NCBI GenBank assembly: GCA_944385545.1
Contig: CALWXQ010000016.1
Coordinates: forward strand, 1 to 34,195
Length of the DNA: 34,195 nt
Source of the DNA: an uncultured Oscillospiraceae bacterium
GTDB taxonomy: Bacteria > Bacillota > Clostridia > Oscillospirales > Oscillospiraceae
Direction of reading: 5' to 3'
Positions 13,416 to 21,158 of the stretch are shown here, in pieces. Position numbers and translations under genes: made by a program. The notes under the pieces were generated by a model. It worked only from the letters and a program-made list of their open reading frames with translations. It was not told where the DNA came from and ran no database searches. Positions within the stretch are counted from its first letter, which is position 1. Each line of letters starts with the position of its first letter.

Positions 13416-16172
13416 ATGATTAAGAAAACGCTGGTCATCAACGGCATCAACCGCACGCTGTTGATCGACCCCAACGAGACTCTGGCTTCCGTGCTCCGGG
13501 AGCGTCTGCTGCTCACCGGCTGTAAGATCGGCTGCGGCGAAGGTCACTGCGGCGCCTGCAACGTCATTGTGGACGGCAAGGTCACCCGCTCCTGCATCGT
13601 GAAAATGGGCCGGATCAAGGACGGCGCCGAGATCACCACCATTGAGGGCATCGGCACCATTTCCGACATGCATCCTCTGCAGGTAGCCTGGATGGCCCAT
13701 GGCTGCGCCCAGTGCGGCTTCTGCTCTCCCGGCTTCATTATGAGCGCCAAGGTACTGCTGGATAACAATCCTTCCCCCACCAGAGAGGAAGTCCGGGACT
13801 GGTTCCAGAAGAACCGGAACCTGTGCCGCTGTACCGGTTATAAGCCTCTGGTGGACGCCGTTATGGACGCCGCCCGGGTGATCCGCGGGGAGATCACCAA
13901 GGAAGACCTGGTGTTCAAGCCCACCGGAGACTCCATCGTCGGAACCACCTACGTCCGTCCCTCCGCCGCCCAGAAGGTCACCGGCACCTGGGACTTCGGC
14001 GCCGACGATGCCCTGAAGATGCCGGAAGGCACCCTGCGCCTGGCCCTGGTGCAGGCCAAGGTCAGCCACGCCCTGATCAAGGGGATCGATACCTCTGCCG
14101 CCGAGAAAATGCCCGGCGTCCACCGGATCATCACCGCCAAGGATATCGTAGCCGCCGGCGGCAAGAACCGGATCAACGGTCTGGTTATGCTGCCTCTGAA
14201 CAACAAGTGCGACGGTTGGGATCGTCCCGTTCTGTGTGACGAGAAGATCTTCCAGTATGGCGACGCCATTGCCATTGTTGCCGCCGACACCGAGACCCAG
14301 GCCCGGGCCGCCGCCGACGCCGTGGTGGTGGACATTGAGCAGCTGCCCGCCTATATGAACGCAATGGACGCCATTGCCGAGGACGCTATTGAGATCCATC
14401 CCGGAACCCCCAACGCCTACTACGAAACCAACTGTATCAAAGGCCCGGACTTCGACTTTGCCTCCGCCCCCAACGTGGTGGAGATTCAGTCCTACTGCTC
14501 CCGTCAGCCCCACCTGCACCTGGAGCCGGACTGCGGCTATGCCTACATTGACGAAGACGGAATGGTTACCGTTCACTCCAAGTCCATCGGTATCCACCTG
14601 CATATGCCCATGATCGCCGACGGCATCGGCGTACCCATGGAGAAGCTGCGTCTGGTGCAGAACCATGCCGGCGGTACCTTCGGCTACAAGTTCTCACCCA
14701 CCAACGAAGCCATTCTGGGCGCTGCCGCCAAGATTCTGGGCAAGCCCGTTTCCTTGGTTTTCAACCAGTATCAGAACATCACCTACACCGGCAAGCGCAG
14801 CCCCGCCTTTATGAACATCAAGCTGGCTGCCGATGAAAAGGGCAAGCTGCTGGCCCTGTGGGGCAACAACTACATCGATCACGGCCCCTACTCCGAGTTC
14901 GGCGACCTGCTGACCCACCGCCTGAGCCAGTTCACCGGCGCGGGCTACCACATCCCCACCATCCGCAATAAGTCCACCACCGTCTTTACCAACCACGCCT
15001 GGGGCTCCGCCTTCCGGGCCTACGGCTCTCCCCAGTCCTTTATGGGCTCTGAGATCGCCATAGACGTGCTGGCTGCCAAAATGGGGATCGATCCCTTCGA
15101 CATCCGGGAGATGAACTGCTACAAGGAATCCGAGCACTCCACCATCCCCACCGGCTACGCCCCCGACGTCTACTGCTTGGAAGAAATGTATAAGGTTGCC
15201 CGGCCTCTGTACGAAGCCGGCAAGAAGCGGGTAGCTGAGAAAAACGCCGCCTCCGACGGCCGGTATCAGTACGGCATCGGCGTTTCCTCCGGCGTTTACG
15301 GCTGCGGTCTGGACGGCGTGGACGCCTCCCAGGCCTACGCGGAGCTGAATCCCGACGGCACTGTCACCATGTACGCCTCCTGGGAGGATCACGGCCAGGG
15401 CGCGGATATGGGCGTACTGGTTTCCGCCCACGAGACCCTGCGTCAGGCCGGGATCAAGCCCGAGCAGATCCGTCTGGTAATGAACGACACCAAGATTACC
15501 CCCAACTCCGGCCCCGCCGGCGGTTCCCGGAGCCAGGTCATGTCCGGCAACGCCTGCCGTCTGGCCGCGGAGAACCTGCTGGCCGCCATGAAGAAGGAGG
15601 ACGGCACCTACCGCACCTACGCGGAAATGAAGGCCGAGGGCATTGAGACCAAGGTTCAGGGCCAGTGGGTGTGCAGCTACTGCGCCGATCATCCTGTGGA
15701 TCAGGCCACCTCTCAGGGCGAGCCCTTCGCCACCTATATGTACACCCTGTTCCTGCCGGAGGTATGCGTGGACACCCAGACCGGAAAGGTCACCGTTGAG
15801 AAGTTCACCTGCGTCGCCGACGTAGGCACCATTATGAACAAGCTGCTGGTGGACGGCAACTTCTACGGCGGTCTTGCCCAGGGCATCGGTCTGGCGCTGA
15901 GCGAGGACTTTGAGGATCTGAGCAAGCACACCAGCCTCAAGAACTGCGGCATCCCCTATCCCAAGGATATCCCCGATGATATCGAACTGCACTACACCCA
16001 GACCTACCGGCCCAACGGCCCCTACGGCGCTGCCGGCTGCGGCGAAGCGCCTCTGGATGCCCCCCATCCCGCCATCCTGAACGCCATCTACAACGCCACC
16101 GGCGCCCGGATTACCCGTGTCCCGGCGCTGCCTGAGGTGGTTCTGGCGGCTCTGAAGGAACTGGAAGGCTAA
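13416..16172 (+). CDS. mop: Molybdenum-dependent aldehyde oxidoreductase (Mop type)
   Basis: The 918-residue protein aligns from end to end, as far as I can recall it, with Desulfovibrio gigas aldehyde oxidoreductase (about 907 residues), a molybdopterin-cytosine-dinucleotide enzyme that oxidises aldehydes to acids. Residues 1-80 are a plant-type [2Fe-2S] ferredoxin domain with C40, C45, C48 and C60. The second [2Fe-2S] domain has C100, C103, C137 and C139 (CAQCGFC, CRCTGYKPL). The rest is the molybdenum domain, with HAGGTFGYKFSPTNEA, TNHAWGSAFRAYGSPQS, SGPAGGSRSQVMSGNA and the catalytic Glu, E877, in CGEAPLDAPHPA. There is no FAD domain, so electrons must leave to another carrier. The ribosome site AGGAGGAGG is strong. 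The stop codon is part of the CTAA duplication made by repeat copy E. Confidence 0.95.
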   Translation: MIKKTLVINGINRTLLIDPNETLASVLRERLLLTGCKIGCGEGHCGACNVIVDGKVTRSCIVKMGRIKDGAEITTIEGIGTISDMHPLQVAWMAHGCAQCGFCSPGFIMSAKVLLDNNPSPTREEVRDWFQKNRNLCRCTGYKPLVDAVMDAARVIRGEITKEDLVFKPTGDSIVGTTYVRPSAAQKVTGTWDFGADDALKMPEGTLRLALVQAKVSHALIKGIDTSAAEKMPGVHRIITAKDIVAAGGKNRINGLVMLPLNNKCDGWDRPVLCDEKIFQYGDAIAIVAADTETQARAAADAVVVDIEQLPAYMNAMDAIAEDAIEIHPGTPNAYYETNCIKGPDFDFASAPNVVEIQSYCSRQPHLHLEPDCGYAYIDEDGMVTVHSKSIGIHLHMPMIADGIGVPMEKLRLVQNHAGGTFGYKFSPTNEAILGAAAKILGKPVSLVFNQYQNITYTGKRSPAFMNIKLAADEKGKLLALWGNNYIDHGPYSEFGDLLTHRLSQFTGAGYHIPTIRNKSTTVFTNHAWGSAFRAYGSPQSFMGSEIAIDVLAAKMGIDPFDIREMNCYKESEHSTIPTGYAPDVYCLEEMYKVARPLYEAGKKRVAEKNAASDGRYQYGIGVSSGVYGCGLDGVDASQAYAELNPDGTVTMYASWEDHGQGADMGVLVSAHETLRQAGIKPEQIRLVMNDTKITPNSGPAGGSRSQVMSGNACRLAAENLLAAMKKEDGTYRTYAEMKAEGIETKVQGQWVCSYCADHPVDQATSQGEPFATYMYTLFLPEVCVDTQTGKVTVEKFTCVADVGTIMNKLLVDGNFYGGLAQGIGLALSEDFEDLSKHTSLKNCGIPYPKDIPDDIELHYTQTYRPNGPYGAAGCGEAPLDAPHPAILNAIYNATGARITRVPALPEVVLAALKELEG

Positions 16173-16243
16173 GGAACCTCTGAATCAATGGGCCGTGCCG
16201 AAATCTCCCGGCATCCGCGCTTATCGATTCCGTCAGAGATTTT
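16173..16243 (-). mobile_element. MITE-like repeat, copy E (71 bp, internally deleted)
   Basis: It keeps the end GGAACCTCTGAATCAAT and the other end with its small hairpin (GCCGTGCCGAAATCTCCCGG, ending GTCAGAGATTTT) but lacks the central 13-bp stem. CTAA flanks it on both sides (16169-16172 and 16244-16247), and the left CTAA supplies the TAA stop of mop. Confidence 0.8.
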
Positions 16244-16270
16244 CTAAGCATCCAACCACGCAAAAACGCT

Positions 16271-16300
16271 ATGAGAGGCGGGCGACCGCCTCTCATTTCT
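16271..16300 (+). terminator. Terminator downstream of mop
   Basis: ATGAGAGGCGG (16271-16281) pairs perfectly with CCGCCTCTCAT (16286-16296) around GCGA, followed by TTCT. It would separate mop from the following operon. Confidence 0.75.
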
Positions 16301-16349
16301 CGCCTGGCGCGTCTTCAGAAAAAGATCGCTCCCAAAATCCGCCGATCTA

Positions 16350-16363
16350 TGCTATACTGTAAG
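16350..16363 (+). promoter_or_regulatory. Extended -10 promoter of the maturation operon
   Basis: TGCTATACTGTAAG carries a TGn extended -10 with TATACT at 16353-16358 and no clear -35 box. The same 14 bases occur at the rsmE promoter (22510-22523). It lies about 40 bases before the start of the next gene. Confidence 0.6.
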
Positions 16364-16400
16364 AAAGCCCCTACCATCCCCTGAACCGGAGGTGACCGCC

Positions 16401-18665
16401 GTGAAAATCGAAGAACGCGCTTCCACCCATGTCTACCGCCAGCGGCAGATGTTTACCAAGGAGGAGCTGGAGGCCCGGGAGCGCCTTTGCGTCCACGAGC
16501 AGCCGGCCTACTGCAACGCCGCCTGCCCGCTGAAGCTGGATGCCAAGGCCATGACCGCCGCCATTGCCGCCGGAGACTTTGACCGGGCGCTTGCCCTGTA
16601 CGAGAGGATTACACCCTTCCCACACCTGCTGGCCGAAGGCTGCGAAGCTCCCTGTGAGCAAAGCTGCAAGCTGTGGGCCTTGGGGGAGGGGATCTCCATT
16701 CGGGCCTTGGAGCGAGCCGCCCTGACCTGGGGGACGAAATCCCGGGGCAAGAGCTTCCTGCGGAAGAAGCCTACCGCTGTGGGCATTTTCGGCGGCGATC
16801 TGCTGACCCTGTTTCTGGCAGGGGAGCTGGTGAAGAAGCGCTATAGCGTTCATATTTACTGCTCTCAGCCGGACGCTCAGGCTTTGGTGGAAGCTTGCGT
16901 ACCGGAGGCTTCTCCTTCCGCCAAGGCAGCCACCGCAAAGGCTCTGGCGGATATGGACGCGGAGTTTTCCTGGAATGCCGATCCTGTTTTGGCATACTCC
17001 CGGGAGGAGCGGCAGCTGAAGGCCGCCTCCTTTGCCGTGGCCCAAGCCCTGTTCCCCGACCTGGCGGTGGAGGAGGTCCTGATGGTCAGCCGCCCCCACA
17101 ATCTGATCACCGGGAAGACCCGGGGGGTATTGGACGCTGCCTTCGGGGCAAAAAAAGCCGCCCTCTCCATAGACCGCATGGCCCAAAAGCTGGATCCGGC
17201 CAACACCCGGGGGGAGGAAGGCGCCGTAGAAACCAGGCTATACACCTCCCTGGAGGGCATTGCCCCCAGCGAAAGGATCCCCGTTTCTGACAAAGCTTCC
17301 GCTATGGCCGAGGCCAAGCGGTGCATCCAATGCCATTGCGAGGAATGCATCCGGGGCTGCGCCTACTTGCAGCACTATCAGAAATTCCCCCGGATCCTCA
17401 CCCGGGAGATCTACAACAACGTCTCCATCATCATGGGCGACCACATGATGAACAAGCCCATCAACGCCTGCGCCTTGTGCGGCCAGTGCGGCGTCCTGTG
17501 TCCCAACGGATACGACATGGGAGAAGTCTGCCGCATCGCCCGGGAGAATATGGTCTTCACGGGAAAGATGCCCCTGGCGCCCCACGAGTTTGCCCTGATG
17601 GACATGCTGTTTTCCAACCAGGAAGCCTTTCTGGCCCGACCCCAGCCCGGTTTTAACCGATGCCGGTATGTGTTCTTCCCAGGCTGTCAGGCCGCTGCCA
17701 TCGCCCCGGCCACGGTACGGGCGGCTTACCTGGATCTGTGTACCCGGCTTCCCGGCGGTGTTGCCCTGATGCTGGGCTGCTGCGGCGCCATCTGCCATTG
17801 GGCTGGCCGGTACGAGCTTCACAGCCAGACCAAAGCGTTTCTCAAGGAGGCGCTCGCCCAATTGGGAGATCCCATAATCATTGCCGGATGCCCTACCTGC
17901 AAGAAGGAGCTGGCTGACCTTCCCGGTGTAACGGTTTTGGGGGTCTGGGAAATTCTGGAGCGGCTTGGGCTTCCCCAGACCCGGCGGCCGGATCCACGGC
18001 CGGTAGCCCTCCACGACGCCTGCGGCGCCCGGGGAGACGGAGAAACCCAGGCCAGCATTCGCCGGATCGCCCAGGCCCTGGGCTGCCAAGTGGCAGACAC
18101 TCCCTACTCCGGCGATCAAGCGCCCTGCTGCGGCTACGGCGGGCTGACCCAATACACCAACCGGGAAGTGGCCAGAAAAATGACGGACAAATGCCTGGAG
18201 CGGTCAGACCTGCCCTATTTGAGCTATTGCATGGCCTGCCGCGACCGGTTTGCCCGGGAGGGCCGGGAGTCCATGCATCTGCTGGAGCTGGTCTACGGCA
18301 CATCCGCCGACCACTGCCCGGACATCAGCGCCAAGCGCTATAACCGTCTGGGGCTGAAGCAGCAGCTGTTGAAGGAACTATGGAAGGAGGACACACAGAC
18401 CGTGGACTTGGGATTTACCATTGCCTATACCCCTGAAGCGGAAGCCCTGATGGACGACCGGATGATCCTGAAATCCGACGTGATCCAGGTCTTTGAGCAT
18501 CTGCGGCAGACCGGGGAAGCCATTTGCGACGGTGAAACCGGCCTGTACATCACCCGCGCCCGGCAGGGAAACGTGACCTTCTGGGTCAAGTACCGGGAAA
18601 CAGACGCCGGTTATCAAGTCATCAGCGCCTACAGCCACCGGATGAAGGTGGTCAACCGGCAGTAA
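16401..18665 (+). CDS. Dicluster-binding redox protein with pyridine-nucleotide-oxidoreductase-like and CCG domains
   Basis: The 754-residue protein is a chain of redox modules. Residues 25-110 resemble the Fe-S domain of GltD/dihydropyrimidine dehydrogenase (C30, C38, C42, and CEAPCEQSC). Residues 122-265 look like a shortened FAD/NAD(P) domain: VGIFGGDLLTLFLAGELVKK at the front and NLITGKTRGVLDAAFGAKKA at the back, with the usual middle missing. Two 4Fe-4S motifs follow (CIQCHCEECIRGC, CALCGQCGVLCP), then two CCG domains as in heterodisulfide reductase HdrB/D (FFPGCQ, LGCCGAICHW, GCPTC; HDACGARGD, APCCGYGG, YCMACRDRF). A 110-residue C-terminal domain is unassigned. It is likely to relay electrons for the molybdenum enzyme. 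The GTG at 16401 has GGAGG 8 bases upstream. NCBI uses the name pyridine nucleotide-disulfide oxidoreductase/dicluster-binding protein for such proteins (from memory). Confidence 0.85.
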   Translation: MKIEERASTHVYRQRQMFTKEELEARERLCVHEQPAYCNAACPLKLDAKAMTAAIAAGDFDRALALYERITPFPHLLAEGCEAPCEQSCKLWALGEGISIRALERAALTWGTKSRGKSFLRKKPTAVGIFGGDLLTLFLAGELVKKRYSVHIYCSQPDAQALVEACVPEASPSAKAATAKALADMDAEFSWNADPVLAYSREERQLKAASFAVAQALFPDLAVEEVLMVSRPHNLITGKTRGVLDAAFGAKKAALSIDRMAQKLDPANTRGEEGAVETRLYTSLEGIAPSERIPVSDKASAMAEAKRCIQCHCEECIRGCAYLQHYQKFPRILTREIYNNVSIIMGDHMMNKPINACALCGQCGVLCPNGYDMGEVCRIARENMVFTGKMPLAPHEFALMDMLFSNQEAFLARPQPGFNRCRYVFFPGCQAAAIAPATVRAAYLDLCTRLPGGVALMLGCCGAICHWAGRYELHSQTKAFLKEALAQLGDPIIIAGCPTCKKELADLPGVTVLGVWEILERLGLPQTRRPDPRPVALHDACGARGDGETQASIRRIAQALGCQVADTPYSGDQAPCCGYGGLTQYTNREVARKMTDKCLERSDLPYLSYCMACRDRFAREGRESMHLLELVYGTSADHCPDISAKRYNRLGLKQQLLKELWKEDTQTVDLGFTIAYTPEAEALMDDRMILKSDVIQVFEHLRQTGEAICDGETGLYITRARQGNVTFWVKYRETDAGYQVISAYSHRMKVVNRQ

Positions 18666-18678
18666 AGGAGGCACCGCC

Positions 18679-18897
18679 ATGGCGGATAAAAACTACTATA
18701 CCATCGACCCGGAAGGAAAGCTCACCTGCCTGAAGTGCCGGTGCAAGCTGCAAAAGGGTAAGGCCAAATTTCTGTACCTGGACAACGGCTTCCCGGTGGA
18801 GCTGCCGGTGTGCCCCCAGTGCGGCTTTGTTTACGTGCCCGAGGAGCTTGCCCTGGGGAAGGTGCTGGCCGTGGAGAAGGCGCTGGAGGACAAATGA
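18679..18897 (+). CDS. Mini redox protein, DVU_1557-like
   Basis: The 72-residue protein has a CLKCRC knuckle (C17, C20, C22) and a CPQC knuckle (C45, C48), an arrangement that could hold zinc or an iron centre, and ends in the acidic helix VPEELALGKVLAVEKALEDK. From memory this matches the family NCBI calls DVU_1557 redox protein, found beside Mop-type enzymes. It begins 13 bases after the previous stop (ribosome site AAAGGAGG) and its stop overlaps the start of the methyltransferase gene. The function is unknown; it may be a metal carrier or electron mediator. Confidence 0.82.
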   Translation: MADKNYYTIDPEGKLTCLKCRCKLQKGKAKFLYLDNGFPVELPVCPQCGFVYVPEELALGKVLAVEKALEDK

Positions 18898-19409
18898 TGG
18901 ACGGACATCCCGGCGGAGAAGCACACAGCCGCTATCTCATAGAACTGGCCTTCCTGCCCCCCGGCAGCCGCTGGCTGGATATGGGGGCAGGCGACGGCGC
19001 CGCCCTTGCCTTGTTGGAAGCATCCGGCTATCATGCCACAGGCATCGACCTGGCCCCCCGAGGCGGGGCGGTAGAGCAGGGGGATTTTCTCCATGCGCCC
19101 TATGCCGATGGGCGCTTTGACGGGATCTTATCTCAGTGCAGCTTTTTCGTCAGCGGCAATGTGCCTCTGGCTCTGGAAGAAGCGGCGCGGCTGCTGCGCA
19201 AAGGCGGCAAGCTGGTATTCTCCGATGTGACGCGAAACGTGGTGACCCTATTGAACCAGGTTCGCCAGGCCGGTTTTGCCGTCCGCCATTTGGAAGATCT
19301 GACAGACCAGTGGCGGACATATTACTTGGAACGGTTGTGGCGGGAAGACGCCTGCCTCCCCAGGGGAAAAGGCTACAGCTATGTCCTGTTTGTATGTGAA
19401 AGGATGTGA
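18894..19409 (+). CDS. trsM: SAM-dependent methyltransferase, DVU_1556 family
   Basis: The 171-residue protein is a class I methyltransferase: motif I WLDMGAGDGAALALL, acidic motif II end GIDLAP, then GDFLHAPYADGRFDGILSQC and the LRKGGKLVFSDV post-motif. It is short for the fold, with a small C-terminal part. ATG at 18894 overlaps the stop of the redox gene (ATGA), and a second ATG at 18897 has the better distance (7 bases) from GGAGG, so either may be used. The name TrsM is recalled from NCBI for methyltransferases paired with the radical SAM protein TrsS; the substrate is unknown. Confidence 0.82.
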   Translation: MMDGHPGGEAHSRYLIELAFLPPGSRWLDMGAGDGAALALLEASGYHATGIDLAPRGGAVEQGDFLHAPYADGRFDGILSQCSFFVSGNVPLALEEAARLLRKGGKLVFSDVTRNVVTLLNQVRQAGFAVRHLEDLTDQWRTYYLERLWREDACLPRGKGYSYVLFVCERM

Positions 19410-19413
19410 AGAT

Positions 19414-19839
19414 ATGGACTTGACCCAGCGGATCCTGGAGCTGTCCCGGTACGGGTATTTCTGCTCCCAGATCCTGGCCATTTTGCTGCTGGAAACCATC
19501 GGCGAGGAAAATCCCAAGCTGGTACAGGCCATGGCCGGTCTCAACGGCGGCGTAGGCTTTTCCGGCGGGGTATGCGGCTGTATGACCGGCGGCTGCTGCA
19601 TTCTGTCCTATTTCACCGGGAAACCCGACGATCTCAGCTACGACAGCCCCCATCACAAAACCGCGCTGGGGGAATTCACCCGCTGGTTCACCGACGAGAT
19701 GGAACTGGAGTACCAGTCCATCGACTGCCGGGACATCATCCGGGGGAACCCAGCCAAGCGGGTGGAGTACTGCCCGGAGATCATCGCCCGAACCTATGAA
19801 GCCTGTATGGAGATTCTGGAGGCAAAAGGGTTTTTATGA
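19414..19839 (+). CDS. C-GCAxxG-C-C family protein, DVU_1555-like
   Basis: The 141-residue protein has a first Cys in GYFCSQILAILLLE and a cluster VCGCMTGGCCILSYF inside a glycine-rich loop (GLNGGVGFSGG), the hallmark of C-GCAxxG-C-C (redox-active) proteins. These are thought to bind an Fe-S cluster or undergo disulfide chemistry in anaerobes. The start at 19414 is chosen because AAAGGATG lies 8-9 bases upstream and it falls 4 bases after the methyltransferase stop. Its stop overlaps the start of the radical SAM gene. The tail VEYCPEIIARTYEACMEIL adds two more cysteines. Confidence 0.83.
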   Translation: MDLTQRILELSRYGYFCSQILAILLLETIGEENPKLVQAMAGLNGGVGFSGGVCGCMTGGCCILSYFTGKPDDLSYDSPHHKTALGEFTRWFTDEMELEYQSIDCRDIIRGNPAKRVEYCPEIIARTYEACMEILEAKGFL

Positions 19840-21158
19840 CGATGCAGATCGGTAAGACTATGAGCCTCTGCCCGGTGTGTCTGGCAAAGATCCTCGCCGG
19901 GAAGATCATAGGGGAGGACGGAAATATTTATTTGGAAAAGCGCTGCTGGGAACACGGTAGCTTTCAAACCCTCATCTGGGAGGGCAGTCTTGACAGCTAT
20001 CTTGCCTGGGGGGCGGAGGACGCCGGTGGGAAGGTGACCCCCGTCCGGGCCACGGCGCCGGAACGGGGCTGTCCCTACGACTGCGGCCTGTGCCAGAACC
20101 ACGAGCGGGACGGCTGCTGCGTGCTGCTGGAGCTGACCAACCGGTGCAATCTGCGCTGTCCGGTGTGCTTTGCCGGCGCGGGAGACCAGCCGCCCCGGGA
20201 TCTTCCTCTGGAGCAGATCGCCGGACAGTATGATCTGCTCCTGGAGCGCGGCGGCCCCTTTAACATCCAGCTCTCCGGCGGGGAACCTACCCTGCGGGAT
20301 GATCTGCCTCAGATCATCGCCCTGGGGAAAGCGAAGGGTTTCACCTTCTTCCAGCTGAATACCAACGGCCTGCGGCTGGCCCGGGAGCCGGACTATGCCC
20401 AGATCCTGGCCCAGGCCGGGGTGAGCGCCGTCTTTTTGCAGTTCGACGGCCTGGAGGAGCGGATCTACCGTACCCTGCGTGGGGCGGAACTGTTGGACGA
20501 GAAGTTAGCCGCCTTGGAAAACTGCCGTCTGGCAGGGCTTCCTGTGGTGCTGGTGCCTACGGTAGCCCCGGGGGTCAACGACCATGCCCTGGGAGAGATC
20601 CTGCAATTTGCCCTGGCCCATGCCCCTCACGTCCGGGGAGTACACATCCAGCCCATATCCTACTTTGGCAGGTGCGCTCTGAAAGCCCCGGAAAAGCGGC
20701 TGACCATTCCCGGGGTACTGCACCGGATTGAGGAACAGACCCAGGGGCTTTTTCAGGCCGCCCATTTTGGCGGCGGTGGAGCGGAAAGCCCCTATTGCTC
20801 CTTCCATGCCAGCTATCTGCGCCGGGAGGACGGCTCCCTCAAGCCCCTGCCCCGGCGCAGGAGCCAATGCTGCTGCGTCAAAAGCAGCGAGGCAAGAGAC
20901 TATGTATCCCGGCAATGGAGCGGAAAAGTCTCCTTGGGCGACGGCGACCCCGACACCGCCTCACTGGACGAATTCCTGCGCCGGACGGTGGAAAATACCT
21001 TCACCGTCTCCGGTATGGTCTTTCAAGACGTTTACAACCTGGACTTAGACCGGCTGCGCCGGTGCTATATCTGCGAGGTGGACAGCCAGCGGGGCATGGT
21101 TCCCTTCTGTGCCTATAACCTCACCGACGCGGCCGGCCGCCCACTGTACCGAATATGA
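19836..21158 (+). CDS. trsS: Radical SAM protein TrsS-like (COG1964 type)
   Basis: The 440-residue protein has an N-terminal cysteine-rich module (SLCPVC at 10-15, RCWEHG, and CPYDCGLCQNH at 79-89), then the radical SAM core with CNLRCPVC (C104, C108, C111), the SAM-contacting SGGEPTLRDD segment and LNTNGLRLA. Late cysteines include SQCCCVKSS and CYICEVDSQ, so a second cluster or SPASM-like site is likely. The frame is uninterrupted, so this copy is not a selenoprotein, although related TrsS members are described as (seleno)proteins. COG1964 also contains tetraether lipid synthases, so the chemistry could be C-C bond formation or methyl transfer; the substrate is unknown. ATGA overlaps on both sides show tight translational coupling. 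Confidence 0.83.
   Translation: MTMQIGKTMSLCPVCLAKILAGKIIGEDGNIYLEKRCWEHGSFQTLIWEGSLDSYLAWGAEDAGGKVTPVRATAPERGCPYDCGLCQNHERDGCCVLLELTNRCNLRCPVCFAGAGDQPPRDLPLEQIAGQYDLLLERGGPFNIQLSGGEPTLRDDLPQIIALGKAKGFTFFQLNTNGLRLAREPDYAQILAQAGVSAVFLQFDGLEERIYRTLRGAELLDEKLAALENCRLAGLPVVLVPTVAPGVNDHALGEILQFALAHAPHVRGVHIQPISYFGRCALKAPEKRLTIPGVLHRIEEQTQGLFQAAHFGGGGAESPYCSFHASYLRREDGSLKPLPRRRSQCCCVKSSEARDYVSRQWSGKVSLGDGDPDTASLDEFLRRTVENTFTVSGMVFQDVYNLDLDRLRRCYICEVDSQRGMVPFCAYNLTDAAGRPLYRI

Noticed and set aside
12954..14666. 570-residue minus-strand ORF
   Set aside because: Antisense shadow of the 5' half of mop, rich in Gly/Val/His repeats typical of shadow translations.
14694..16067. 457-residue minus-strand ORF
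   Set aside because: Antisense shadow of the 3' half of mop.
13416..21158. Selenocysteine codons in mop or trsS
   Set aside because: Both frames are free of in-frame TGA up to the natural stops.
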